The position numbers were made by a program, and so were the translations under genes. From NCBI GenBank assembly GCA_038228295.1, contig JBBRPH010000005.1, positions 62,001 through 126,000 of the forward strand: DNA of 64,000 bases, given 5' to 3'. The notes beneath the pieces are model-generated. The model was not told where the DNA came from. It was given only the letters and a program-made list of their open reading frames with translations, and made no database searches. Shown piece after piece: positions 7,549 to 16,306 of the stretch (position 1 is its first letter; the number at the start of each line of letters is the position of its first letter). This DNA comes from JAICKM01 sp038228295. Lineage in GTDB: Bacteria; Chloroflexota; Chloroflexia; QHBQ01; JAICKM01.

Positions 7549-9936
7549 CTACTTGGCTAGCAGCACCCCGATCCCGCGCAGGCCAATGCTTAGGCGGCGG
7601 GGGTCAGTGGGACCGGCAGGGTCGGCGCCTTCGGGGACCGTCAAGCGCAGTTCGGTGGTGCCGGCGGGCAGGGTCAGGATCGGTGTGTGCAGGCGAGTGA
7701 AGTCGCCGCTCGGCACGGCGACGCTATAGACCGTTTGCGCATCCTGCTGAACAGTGAGCGTGCGGGGGCGAGCCAAGCTGGTGGCTTCGCCGGTCAGCGC
7801 CAAGCGCACCGGCGCGGGCGCATAGATGCAAAGCGTCGCCGTCGCACCGTCCAGCCAGCGGAAGGCTTGCCCGCCGTTCTGCTCTACCGCATTCCATCCC
7901 GTACCCGTTTGCAGGCTAGGTGCGGCCGGCGGCGGACCGGGCGCCACATGGTACAACGCCACCAGATCATCGCGGTAGAACGGCGGCCCATCGGCGACCT
8001 CCCCTATCAGCGCCCCAATCGCGCGCGCCTCGTCAGGCGGCACGAGCGGCCCGCCTTCCGTATCGTAGCGCGTGTAGCCGGCAATGGTGCCGATGCCCAA
8101 GCTGTGCAGTACCGCCAGTGGCTGCGCGGCGGTGGACGGTGTAACAATGTCGGTCGCCTCGATTTCGAGCGGGCGGGTGAAACGATACAGCGGGGAACAG
8201 GGCAACGCATTGCGGTTCTCCACGGTGCGCGAGATATAGCCGGCTAGGATCGGGCGCCTATGCGCCGTCTGGTAGAGCATCCGCTTGGCAAGCGGCGCGA
8301 CGCGCACCTGCACAAACGGCAGCTCCAGCAGCGGCCCCGACCCCGGATCGGCAGCCAGAGCCGCCACGCCGGGCGGCAACGCCACCGGGCGCGTGCTGCG
8401 CGGATAGATCGGCAATTCGGCCAGCAGCAGCGCCAGAATCAGCGCAGCCCCGCCCCAGGCACGCAGGCCACCACCCCGTTCCACCCCTGCCACACGGCCT
8501 AACAACGCGGCGCAGGCGCGCCCGCCCAGCACCGCCAGCGCCAGCAGCGTTAGCACCTCGAACCGCTCGACTTTGCCGATCAAGTTGAAGATCGGCAAGC
8601 GCCCGATCAGCGCGAACGGCAGCGGGACGGTGTGGCCGAAAAACAGCCGGCGGCCGCCGACGCTGAGGGTTGTGCCCAGCGCACAGATCGCCCCACCCAC
8701 CGCCAGTAGCCCCCAGAACGCCGTATCGCGCCCCCTTCGTGCCACCCACACCCCACCCAGCGCTAGCACCAGCGCGACCACGCCCAGCCCCAGATAACCC
8801 GGCACCGCCGCAGGGTCCAGCGCCTGCCACCAGGGCGCGTGTTCGCCAAGCCAGGGATGATCGGGCGCAGGCAGCACAAAACTGAGCAAATCCGCCGCGT
8901 GGGTACCCTGCTGCTCCGTCGCCTGGGCGGTGATGCGCTCCGTCTGTAAGCTATGCGCCACGCCCCAGGCATACGGCCCGCCCAGCACCGCCGCCGTCAT
9001 GCCAAACGGTAAGGCCAGTCGGCGGAGCTTCCACCACAGAGACCCGGAGCCACGGAGATCAGGAGAAGATTTATTAGAGAGTACGCTACTGGATAGCTGT
9101 ACTGACACACTATCTTCACTAGACGGCTGATCCGCAGTGTCGTCGCCGTGCCGTCGTGTCGCCGTGGAGAAAGAAACCGGAGCAGGGCGCCGGATGCTGT
9201 AGAGGGCATACGCCGCCATAAACAGGATCAGCAGCACTTCATAGTAGGAGTTGACCAGCATCGCTAAGACGAGAGCGGCCGCCGCCACTACGGCCCAGCG
9301 ACGGCTCGCCCCATCCCAGGCGCGCAGCCAGGCTTCAGCGGCGAACGGCACCCATTCCAAGGCTAGTACATTGATCTGCTTTTGCGCGTCCAGGCTGTAG
9401 GCCGTGAAGGCGAAGATCACCCCGCCCAGGAAAGCCGCGAGGTGACGAACGGACCCTCCTCCCGCCACCGCCCCATCCGCGCGTAGAGCGGGATCAGCAG
9501 GGCGGGTTAGAGCATCCCGCCCCAGGCAATACAACACCAGGCGGTAGGCCGCGTAGCCGGTCAGCAGGTAGGAGGCCAGCACCACCGTGTTGTAGGCGGC
9601 AAACAAGCCGAACAGCAGATAGGGTCCCAGCGCGATCAGGCCGTTGGGCAGCGCCAGATCGTGCAGGTAGAGGTCTACACCGTAGGGGTAGTAGAGCAGG
9701 TCGGTGTGAAAGGGGTTTGTGTGGCGCACCAGCAGCGCCTCGCGCACCCACCAGAGGTTCCACAGGTTCTGATCGCGGTCGGGGATCAAGTTGCCGGTAA
9801 CGCGGGTGAAGAAGTTGGGCAGCGTGGGCCAAGTCACCAGCACGGCCAATGCTGTGTAGCTGAGCAGCGCCCCCAGATGCCACGGCCAGGCACGCAGCGC
9901 GGCCGGACGATCTGTGCGGCTAGACGAGGGTGCCAC
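7549..9936 (-). CDS. Large polytopic membrane protein, GT-C glycosyltransferase-like
   Basis: 795 aa, about 12 membrane segments in the first 500 residues and a soluble C-terminal part of about 280 residues that looks beta-rich. The first loop has the acidic pair PDRDQNLWNLWW, which fits the metal-binding loop of GT-C fold enzymes using polyprenyl-phosphate sugars. That assignment is inferred from topology only. The GTG start at 9936 overlaps the end of hutI by 17 bp. Residues ~255-301 are a polar, serine-rich insertion with bases unlike the rest, encoded by an inverted octad repeat element (9033-9169) that kept the frame open. Confidence 0.7.
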   Translation of the reverse strand: MAPSSSRTDRPAALRAWPWHLGALLSYTALAVLVTWPTLPNFFTRVTGNLIPDRDQNLWNLWWVREALLVRHTNPFHTDLLYYPYGVDLYLHDLALPNGLIALGPYLLFGLFAAYNTVVLASYLLTGYAAYRLVLYCLGRDALTRPADPALRADGAVAGGGSVRHLAAFLGGVIFAFTAYSLDAQKQINVLALEWVPFAAEAWLRAWDGASRRWAVVAAAALVLAMLVNSYYEVLLILFMAAYALYSIRRPAPVSFSTATRRHGDDTADQPSSEDSVSVQLSSSVLSNKSSPDLRGSGSLWWKLRRLALPFGMTAAVLGGPYAWGVAHSLQTERITAQATEQQGTHAADLLSFVLPAPDHPWLGEHAPWWQALDPAAVPGYLGLGVVALVLALGGVWVARRGRDTAFWGLLAVGGAICALGTTLSVGGRRLFFGHTVPLPFALIGRLPIFNLIGKVERFEVLTLLALAVLGGRACAALLGRVAGVERGGGLRAWGGAALILALLLAELPIYPRSTRPVALPPGVAALAADPGSGPLLELPFVQVRVAPLAKRMLYQTAHRRPILAGYISRTVENRNALPCSPLYRFTRPLEIEATDIVTPSTAAQPLAVLHSLGIGTIAGYTRYDTEGGPLVPPDEARAIGALIGEVADGPPFYRDDLVALYHVAPGPPPAAPSLQTGTGWNAVEQNGGQAFRWLDGATATLCIYAPAPVRLALTGEATSLARPRTLTVQQDAQTVYSVAVPSGDFTRLHTPILTLPAGTTELRLTVPEGADPAGPTDPRRLSIGLRGIGVLLAK
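9033..9169. repeat. Inverted octad-array element inside a coding sequence
   Basis: The left arm has 8-nt units ACCACAGA, GACCCGGA, GCCACGGA, GATCAGGA (9033-9064). The right arm (9138-9169) read on the other strand gives CTCCACGG, CGACACGA, CGGCACGG, CGACGACA. The AT-rich middle is unlike the flanking gene. It encodes about 45 extra residues of the membrane protein without a stop. Confidence 0.65.
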
Positions 9937-11215
9937 CCAAGATCACTTGCCCGACGAGATTCACGCCGAGGTGGTAGGGAATATGGCGGTAGTTGGGCAC
10001 GTTCCAGATCACCAGATCGGCGCGCTTGCCTGGTTCCAGGCTGCCGACTTCCGCCGCCCAGCCGGGGCCGAGTGCCCAGGCGCTGTTGATCGTGGCGGCC
10101 ACCAACGCCTCCGCCGGGGTCATCCGCATGGCGGTGCAGGCCAGCGACATCATCAAGGCCAAGTTCTCGCACAGGCAGGTGCCGGGGTTGCAGTCGGTCG
10201 CCAGCGCCACGGGCACCCCAGCGGCGATCAACTCGCGGGCCGGCGCATAGCGCCCCAAGCCCAGGCCGGTGCCGGGCAGCAGCGTCGCCACCGTGTCGGC
10301 GGCAGCCAGCGCAGCGATCTCAGCCGAGTCCAGCAGCAGCAGGTGGTCGGCGGAAAGCGCGTCCATTTCAGCGGCCAGCGCGGCGGCCCCGATCTGGGCG
10401 AACTCGTTAGCGTGCAGCCGCACGCCCAGCCCCAAAGCGCGGGCCGCCGTCAAAATCCGGCGCGCTTGGGGCGCGTCAAAGGCACCTTCGTCGCAAAACA
10501 CATCGCACGACTCGGCCAAGCCCGCCGCGACCACAGCAGGCAAGGTCTCGTCAATCAGCAAGTCCACATAGGCAGCGGCGCGGCCCGCGAACTCCGGAGG
10601 CACGGCGTGCGCGCCCAGGAACGTGGCGCACAGCCGGGGTAGCGCCGGGTCACGTGCTTCGACCAGCAGCCGGATCGCGCCCAAGCTCCGTAGCTCGGCT
10701 TCAGTGCTGAGGCCGTAGCCGCTTTTCACCTCGACACTAGTGGTGCCGTAGGCCAGCATGGTCCGCAGATGTTCGCGCATTCCCTCGGCGAGTTCGGGAC
10801 CAGTGGCCGCCCGCGTGGCGCGCACGGTGGACATGATACCGCCGCCCGCCGCCAGGATCGCCAAATAGTCCGCCCCCTGCAACCGTGCTTCGTACTCGCG
10901 CTCGCGGCTGCCGGCAAAGACCAGGTGGGTATGGGCATCCACCAAGCCCGGCGTTACCACGCGCGCGGTCGCATCCACGATCTTGGTCGCCGGCCCGGTG
11001 TGGGCGGCCAGGATCGCGGCACTAGGCCCCACGGCCTGGATCGTGTCACCTCGGATCGCCACCGCGCCGTCCAGGATCACGCCGAGTTCGCCCTGCGCCG
11101 GCCCGCGCCGCGCCGCGTGTGGCCCCGCCAGGGTCAACACCTCGGCGGCATGGGCCACGATCCGATCGGCCGGGCCGGCGGGCGGCGGGGTTAAGCGCGA
11201 GTACAGACTGTTCAT
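9920..11215 (-). CDS. hutI: Imidazolonepropionase
   Basis: 431 aa, usual length for the family. It hydrolyses 4-imidazolone-5-propanoate to N-formimino-L-glutamate in histidine degradation. The amidohydrolase metal motif is DAHTHLVFAGSRE (H95, H97), followed by YLAILAAGGGIMSTV, GAHAVPPEFAG, the histidine in RLHANEF, and ATDCNPGTC near the C-terminus, all hallmarks of HutI. No hutH, hutU or hutG is present in the window, so the rest of the pathway must lie elsewhere. The stop overlaps the start of the downstream membrane protein gene, suggesting cotranscription without an obvious functional link. No clear ribosome binding site precedes the ATG at 11215. Confidence 0.93.
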   Translation of the reverse strand: MNSLYSRLTPPPAGPADRIVAHAAEVLTLAGPHAARRGPAQGELGVILDGAVAIRGDTIQAVGPSAAILAAHTGPATKIVDATARVVTPGLVDAHTHLVFAGSREREYEARLQGADYLAILAAGGGIMSTVRATRAATGPELAEGMREHLRTMLAYGTTSVEVKSGYGLSTEAELRSLGAIRLLVEARDPALPRLCATFLGAHAVPPEFAGRAAAYVDLLIDETLPAVVAAGLAESCDVFCDEGAFDAPQARRILTAARALGLGVRLHANEFAQIGAAALAAEMDALSADHLLLLDSAEIAALAAADTVATLLPGTGLGLGRYAPARELIAAGVPVALATDCNPGTCLCENLALMMSLACTAMRMTPAEALVAATINSAWALGPGWAAEVGSLEPGKRADLVIWNVPNYRHIPYHLGVNLVGQVILGGTLV

Positions 11216-11358
11216 ACGAGCGGTAGGTTAATCATTTGAGATGCAACGTCCTCCGGGCGATTAGCCCTGATGAATAGGTGTCGGCATACACTTTAAAAGA
11301 TCGCTCGGCCCAAAAGGACCCAAGGGAGCAGTAGTTGGACGCCATAGCACGGCCAGTG

Positions 11359-12549
11359 TTACTTCAACAAACCCTGTTGCATCAGATAGGCCTTGATTTG
11401 ATCTGCGGCCAAGGCGTGACCGGCGGCGGTCCAATGGCGGTCGGTGCGGAAGTAAAGCGCTTGGCTCTGCCCGGCGGCGCGAAAAGTGGGCAGCAGATCC
11501 ACGAGCGGCACTCCGCTGCGGGCGCTCCAGGCAGCCAACTTTTGCTGCGGCAAGTCGCGTTGCACCTGCGCGGCGGTCAGGCCGAACTGCTGCTGCATCT
11601 CCGTCCAGGAGCGATCTTGCACCTGCTCGCGCGTGGGGATCACCACCACGAGTAACCGGGCGTTGTGGGCAAGCACGTCGTCGTGGATGCCGTCCAGCAC
11701 GCCCAACGTTTTGGTCCAGCCGGCTTGGATGGCGGGCGGCTCCTGCGTGAGAAAAAACGAGGCGGCATCAAACACCGTCGGCGCGCGCGGTTTGACGGGG
11801 CGCAAGCCGGTCCAGAAATTGCGCAGGAACAAGTAAGCGTGCGAGTTCGCCTCCAGCCGGCCTTTAATCCCGCCGCCTGTGGTAGCGGTGCCGAGGTCGG
11901 TGCCGTCAGCATTCTGCATGGCCTGCTTGCTTTTGTCGGTAGCGATCAAGCGGCCCGCCGCGTCCACGGTCGTCTTATCCATGCCCAGCATCGTGTCTTT
12001 GACGTCGTTACCGACGAAAAAGCCGATCACCACGATGCGCGGCTGCAACGGCCAGCCGTAGGTGTGTAACCAGGCCGCCTCGTTGTCGGTGCCGTAGCCG
12101 AACACGCCTGCGTTGATGCTCTCCACACGGTTACCGCTCACAGTCAAGCCGTCAAGCAACTGCGGAAAGGCTTGCGCGGCGTTCACGCCCATGCCGAACG
12201 TGAACGAGTCGCCGATGTTGAGCAGCCGCGTGCGCCCCAATGTGGGCGGCCCGACGGTATGATCCTCGCGCAAGCCCTGATCGTTGGTGATAAACACGGG
12301 ACTGCCCTCGGCGAAGCGAAAAGGCACCCGCACGTCGGGTTTGAGCCGGTAGGCCGTGGCCGGGTCGGCAATAAACAGCCCGTCCAGCGGCGGCACGATC
12401 TGCGGCGCGAACAAGCGCAGTCCGAGTTCGAGCAGGCCCAACACCAGCACCAAAGTGATCGCTAACACCGCCAGCCACTCAGCCACGGCCCGCCCACGCC
12501 CTTTGCGCGCCGAAGCCGGTTGTGTCGTTTGTGTCGGTTGCTCCGCCAT
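11359..12549 (-). CDS. SGNH/GDSL-type hydrolase or acyltransferase, membrane-anchored
   Basis: 396 aa. A single N-terminal membrane helix (residues ~25-47, LAVLAITLVLVLGLLELGL) anchors an outside-facing domain. The SGNH blocks are visible: NIGDSFTFGMG (nucleophile serine), a glycine block in INAGVFGYGTDNE, an asparagine block in FFVGNDVKD, and the C-terminal TDRHWTAAGH with the catalytic Asp-x-x-His. This arrangement is shared with AlgJ/AlgX-like O-acetyltransferases and with esterases acting on polysaccharides. It probably adds or removes acyl groups on a surface glycan; the substrate is unknown. An extended -10 lies about 160 bp upstream. Confidence 0.82.
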   Translation of the reverse strand: MAEQPTQTTQPASARKGRGRAVAEWLAVLAITLVLVLGLLELGLRLFAPQIVPPLDGLFIADPATAYRLKPDVRVPFRFAEGSPVFITNDQGLREDHTVGPPTLGRTRLLNIGDSFTFGMGVNAAQAFPQLLDGLTVSGNRVESINAGVFGYGTDNEAAWLHTYGWPLQPRIVVIGFFVGNDVKDTMLGMDKTTVDAAGRLIATDKSKQAMQNADGTDLGTATTGGGIKGRLEANSHAYLFLRNFWTGLRPVKPRAPTVFDAASFFLTQEPPAIQAGWTKTLGVLDGIHDDVLAHNARLLVVVIPTREQVQDRSWTEMQQQFGLTAAQVQRDLPQQKLAAWSARSGVPLVDLLPTFRAAGQSQALYFRTDRHWTAAGHALAADQIKAYLMQQGLLK

Positions 12550-12963
12550 CGCCGCCTTCCTACTTACCCTACTAACCTAAGTTCAGGAGAGTTTTGGGCT
12601 ATCTACAACGAGCCGGGCGCAGCAAGCAGCGCCCGTACAACACAGTCCGTCTTGTGGAACTTGTCCTAGCCGGGAACGGGTGGTCGCCCTTCCGCGTCAG
12701 ATGCGCCATTATACCACGAAAGCCTTTTCGCTTTGGCGCGTGCCTATTTATACGCTTTCGAGCCTCTGCGTGACCCTTCGCGGCTCAGATCGGGTGCGGC
12801 GGTGCGATCTACCCACGCCCTCCGTTGTACGAAGGGAGCGATCCAGCGCACAACCCACTTGCCGAAATCCACAAAAACTGATACGCTATGCCCAACACTG
12901 CCGCAGATGTCGCACTGCCCGTAATACCTGACACCCCCTAGCGCGTCAAGGAGGCCCGTTTCC
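12550..12963. other. Intergenic region of about 414 bp with divergent promoters
   Basis: It separates the divergent SGNH hydrolase and DUF2231 genes. It holds an extended -10 on the minus strand (TGGTATAAT, 12708-12716) and a weaker plus-strand pair TTGCCG (12859-12864), 17 nt, TACGCT (12882-12887). The stretch around 12770-12790 (TCTGCGTGACCCTTCGCGG) has the look of short degenerate tandem units. Open frames of about 80 codons occur on both strands but show no protein-like composition, so none is called. Confidence 0.5.
12708..12716 (-). promoter_or_regulatory. Extended -10 promoter for SGNH hydrolase gene
   Basis: The minus strand reads TGGTATAAT. No good -35 lies 16-18 nt upstream, as is usual for extended -10 promoters. 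The leader would be about 150 nt. Confidence 0.5.
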
Positions 12964-13530
12964 ATGCGAAGCCGTTTCAAACTACTCGGCCACCCGGCCC
13001 ACCCCATCATGGTGGTGTTTCCGTTGGCTTTTTACCCGCTGGCCGCCGTCGCGGAGGTCATCTACGTGCTGTTGATGTTGTTCGGCTGGCATAATGCCGA
13101 CAAAATTCTGACCTTTGATGTCGCATTCTTCTGGCGCGCCGGCTTCCTCATGCTGGTCGTCGGCTGGCTCGGCCAGATGGCGGCCTCGCTGCCCGGCCTG
13201 ATTGATTGGCTGAACATCCCGAACGGAGCGCCGGCCAAAGACAAGGCGACTTTCCACTTTATCGTGGCGATCCTCATGGGCGGCATCAGCTTCATGGCGA
13301 TCCTGCTGCTCAACTGGGGCGAACCACCGACCCGCCTCAAGTTCCCCGATGAGATTCCGCTGCTGATCGGCGTATTCCTCAACCTAGTGGTCGGGCTGAT
13401 GCTGGTCAACTACCAGGGCTGGCTAGGCGGCGAACTAGTCTACCGCCACGGTATCGGCGTAGAAGGCACCGACGACATTGACCCGATTGCGGTCACGCCG
13501 GGCAGCGAAGCGCGGCAAGAGAACGTCTAA
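12964..13530 (+). CDS. DUF2231 family membrane protein
   Basis: 188 aa with four membrane segments. The N-terminus LLGHPAHPIMVVFPLAFYPL carries the GHPxHP signature that defines DUF2231, and the end of the second helix pair reads SLPGLIDWLNIP, also typical. Function is unknown for the family. GGAGG at about 12950 sits a suitable distance before the ATG. The gene lies upstream of a secreted protein gene, with a 67-bp gap containing a separate ribosome binding site. Confidence 0.85.
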   Translation: MRSRFKLLGHPAHPIMVVFPLAFYPLAAVAEVIYVLLMLFGWHNADKILTFDVAFFWRAGFLMLVVGWLGQMAASLPGLIDWLNIPNGAPAKDKATFHFIVAILMGGISFMAILLLNWGEPPTRLKFPDEIPLLIGVFLNLVVGLMLVNYQGWLGGELVYRHGIGVEGTDDIDPIAVTPGSEARQENV

Positions 13531-13597
13531 CCCCGCTCGGCCCTGGTGACGGCGGGCAGGACGGCACAGCGATAGATAATGCCGGGAGGATTCTCGT

Positions 13598-15247
13598 ATG
13601 CAGTGGCTTTCCCGTGGAACCGCGCGCCGCCCGCGTCGCGTGGCCTGCGCCGTGATCTTGGCCGTTACCTTGCTGGGGGGGCTGGGGTTGCGCCCCGCGA
13701 CGGCCGCACCTCCCGCCGACCCCGTGATTTTTGGTGAAGGCTTGTTGCCGGCGACAGATAGCACCGTGCCCGCCGGTACCGTGACCCTCGGCTGCACGGT
13801 CGGCGATACGCTGCCGCTCGCTAGTTATAGTTTGCTGCTCGACGATGTGGCGGTGCCGACGACGATCAGCAGCGCTGGGCCACCCTGGCAACTGCGGGCC
13901 ACGGTGCCGGTAAGCGCCGGAACGCACCGGGCCGGCGCGCTGGCGACGGATACCGCAGGCGCCTCCGGCGGCTGGGCCTGGGCGTTCACGGTCACCGGCA
14001 CCGTGCCCCCAACCGCCGCCCCCCCGACTGCCATAGCACCGACCGCTGTGCCCCCGAGCGCGACAGCGACCGCGCTACCCGCGCCGAACTATCCGCCGAG
14101 CGTGCGCCCCCTTGCGCCGCCTGACGGCTGGCTGGTGCCTAGCGGCGTACAACGACTGGCGGCCCTCTACAGCGCCGGGGTAGATTTTCAACTGCAAAGC
14201 ACGACCATGACTCTGGACGGGCAAAGCCTGATCCTCAAGTTAGGCCAGGCCGACATCGGCGGTAAGCGCGAGTATTACATTGATACGCCGGTTAGCCCCG
14301 GCGCACACCAGGTGCAGGCCCGCGCCGTCAACAACGTGGGACGCGAAGGCGGTGTGCAGTGGAGTTTCCTAGCCTCGGACCCGACCGGCGAACCCGATGT
14401 GAATATCAAGCCGCTATCGCCCCAGCCGGGCATCACCTTGCCCAGCGGTGCAACGGTGCGCGTGGCCGCGCTGATCCATACGCTGGGCACCCTCGGCCCC
14501 AACAGCGTCCAGCTTGACGGGCGCACAGTGAACGCCGAAGGCGGCGGGCCGGATGCCCACCAAACCACGCTGTTCCTAGAAGCGACGCAGATAGCCGCCG
14601 GACGGCATACTGTGCGCGTGCAGGGCAGCGACAGCACCGGCAAGACCCACAGCGTGGTCTGGGACTTCTACATCGGCAACCCGCCAGCCGGCGAGGCGCG
14701 CGACTTTTACCCGCCGACCGGCTTCTCGGTCACGGGGCCGTTCCGCAGCTACTGGGCCGGCCTGGGACCCAGCGCCTTGCAGGTGTTGGGTTATCCGATC
14801 AGCGGCTTGCTGGTTGAGCGCCTGCCCGACGGCCACCCGTACACGGTGCAGTATTTCGAGCGCGTGCGGCTGGAGTGGCATCCCGAAAATCGGGGCAGTG
14901 AATTCGAAGTGCTGTACGGCCTGCTCGGCACTGCCTTCCACAAGCCCGACGCGCCCGTGCCCACTCCCCCGACCCGCCCCGGCCAGCAATACTTCCCGCA
15001 GACCGGCCATCTAGTGCGCGGCGCGTTTCTGCAAAAATGGCAATCCACCGGCGGTTTGCGCGTCCACGGCTACCCGATTAGCGAAGAGATCCAGGAAGTG
15101 TCACCGACCGACGGCCGCGCCTACCTGGTGCAATACTTCCAGCGTGCCCGCTTCGAGTATCATCCCGAAAACGCCGGCAGTCCTTATGAGATCTTGCTCG
15201 GTGTCCTGGGCCGCCAACTCTACGCCCACCAATACCCAGAACGGTAA
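13598..15247 (+). CDS. Secreted protein with Ig-like region and two YPIS/HPEN repeats
   Basis: 549 aa. A basic N-terminus and hydrophobic stretch end in ATAAP, a typical signal peptidase site. Ig-like strands follow (~residues 45-130), then a Pro/Thr/Ala linker (PPTAAPPTAIAPTAVPP), two further Ig-like segments, and two C-terminal repeats of ~80 residues (~370-452 and ~460-545). Each repeat has the order TGF/H...YW or KW...GYPIS...YxVQYF(E/Q)R...E(W/Y)HPEN...LLG, distantly like LGFP repeats. Related repeats occur at 22.4-24.3 kb and 47.5-48.8 kb. A role at the cell surface, perhaps glycan binding, is inferred. GGGAGGA precedes the ATG. Confidence 0.8.
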   Translation: MQWLSRGTARRPRRVACAVILAVTLLGGLGLRPATAAPPADPVIFGEGLLPATDSTVPAGTVTLGCTVGDTLPLASYSLLLDDVAVPTTISSAGPPWQLRATVPVSAGTHRAGALATDTAGASGGWAWAFTVTGTVPPTAAPPTAIAPTAVPPSATATALPAPNYPPSVRPLAPPDGWLVPSGVQRLAALYSAGVDFQLQSTTMTLDGQSLILKLGQADIGGKREYYIDTPVSPGAHQVQARAVNNVGREGGVQWSFLASDPTGEPDVNIKPLSPQPGITLPSGATVRVAALIHTLGTLGPNSVQLDGRTVNAEGGGPDAHQTTLFLEATQIAAGRHTVRVQGSDSTGKTHSVVWDFYIGNPPAGEARDFYPPTGFSVTGPFRSYWAGLGPSALQVLGYPISGLLVERLPDGHPYTVQYFERVRLEWHPENRGSEFEVLYGLLGTAFHKPDAPVPTPPTRPGQQYFPQTGHLVRGAFLQKWQSTGGLRVHGYPISEEIQEVSPTDGRAYLVQYFQRARFEYHPENAGSPYEILLGVLGRQLYAHQYPER

Positions 15248-15250
15248 GCG

Positions 15251-15889
15251 TCAGCGTGCCTGCCGCTTGCGGCGCTCCCACAGGCTGACCATCAGCACGG
15301 TGCCGACCAGCCCCGCCAGGCCCACCCAGGCCGGCGCGCCGGTCGGCAACCAGCCGGCGCAGATCGCGCCGGCGGCGACTCCAGCACCGACGAGCGCACC
15401 CAATACTACGCCGCCGACCACATCCACCCGATCATGCACCGCCAGATAGAGGCGTGACCAGGCGACCAGGGCCACCGACATCCCCATCGTGAGGCAAGCT
15501 AAGCTGCCCACCAAGAAGCGCGTATCGGGCGGCATCAACAGCGTCACAGCCGTGACGAACGTAGCCGCGAACGTGGTCGCAAATTGAGTGTGGAACGAGG
15601 GGAACGAGCCGCGCAGCCAGGGCGAGATCAGGTCGTGATAGAGGCGGTTTTGCCGGGGCTTGGGCAGCAGGGCTTTGCAGAGGCGGTTCAGACCATAGGT
15701 GATCAGGCCGGCGGGAAAGACGAGCGCAAGCGCGGCCAGCAGGGTGGAGCCGGGCGTCCCGACCGCCCATTGGACCGCCAGCGAGCTGAGCGCCAGCGCC
15801 CCTGTTGCGCCGTCGGCGTAGTGGTCGAGCAGTAGGAATACGCGCCGCCGGCCGGGGGTGAGTTGGGCGGCATAGCGCCGGGCATCCAT
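15251..15889 (-). CDS. PAP2 superfamily lipid phosphatase
   Basis: 212 aa, about five to six membrane helices. The PAP2 signature is partly modified: the middle motif is GSFPSFHTQF (canonical PSGH) and the third is SRLYLAVHDRVDVVGG, containing the SR...H...D catalytic triad. The first KxxxxxxRP motif is represented by KPRQNRLYHDLISPWLRG. These enzymes remove phosphate from lipid phosphates or polyprenyl diphosphates at the membrane. It is the last gene of a three-gene minus-strand operon with ferredoxin and geranylgeranyl reductase, nine bases after the ferredoxin stop. That context suggests it acts on an isoprenoid phosphate. Confidence 0.82.
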   Translation of the reverse strand: MDARRYAAQLTPGRRRVFLLLDHYADGATGALALSSLAVQWAVGTPGSTLLAALALVFPAGLITYGLNRLCKALLPKPRQNRLYHDLISPWLRGSFPSFHTQFATTFAATFVTAVTLLMPPDTRFLVGSLACLTMGMSVALVAWSRLYLAVHDRVDVVGGVVLGALVGAGVAAGAICAGWLPTGAPAWVGLAGLVGTVLMVSLWERRKRQAR

Positions 15890-15898
15890 GGGGCGCGG

Positions 15899-16279
15899 CT
15901 AATGAGCTTCGTCGGAGGCCGGAGCCGGCAGGCGGGCGGCGCGGCGCCGCTCATCGCCGGCGGGCACTTGCGGTGGATCGGTCAGGGCAATCGGGATTTG
16001 ACTGAGGGCTTCGACCGGGCAGACCTGTACACACAGCCCACAGCCGCGACACAGGATACCCTCGTCCAGGCTGTTGAAGCGGCTCACCGGCACGGCCATG
16101 CGCGGACAGACGCTGATGCAGCCGCCACACGACAAGCAGCGGTGTTCGTCCACATGGAGCGATAACACCACCCGCCGGCGCGTGGTCGTGGGGGCCGGCA
16201 AACCGTCGGCTTCGAGCACGGGCAGCGCCACAAGGGGCAAATCAGTGGACAGTTTGCGGGCGGGTGGGGGCATCTCCAT
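15899..16279 (-). CDS. 2[4Fe-4S] ferredoxin-type protein
   Basis: 126 aa. Two CxxCxxCxxxCP motifs (CLSCGGCISVCP and CRGCGLCVQVCP) bind two [4Fe-4S] clusters. They are preceded by an unusual N-terminal extension of about 45 residues rich in proline and leucine. The ATG at 16279 is chosen because AAAGGT lies seven bases upstream; a TTG at 16303 is possible. It sits 27 bases after the geranylgeranyl reductase gene. The inferred role is electron donor to that flavoenzyme, as reported for an adjacent ferredoxin in a methanogenic archaeon. Confidence 0.86.
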   Translation of the reverse strand: MEMPPPARKLSTDLPLVALPVLEADGLPAPTTTRRRVVLSLHVDEHRCLSCGGCISVCPRMAVPVSRFNSLDEGILCRGCGLCVQVCPVEALSQIPIALTDPPQVPAGDERRRAARLPAPASDEAH

Positions 16280-16306
16280 AGCGGACCTTTCTTGCGAGGC
16301 CAAACG

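Noticed and set aside
12744..13010. Minus-strand frame of 88 codons across the intergenic region
   Set aside because: It runs into the DUF2231 gene on the opposite strand and is rich in W, R and S without pattern.
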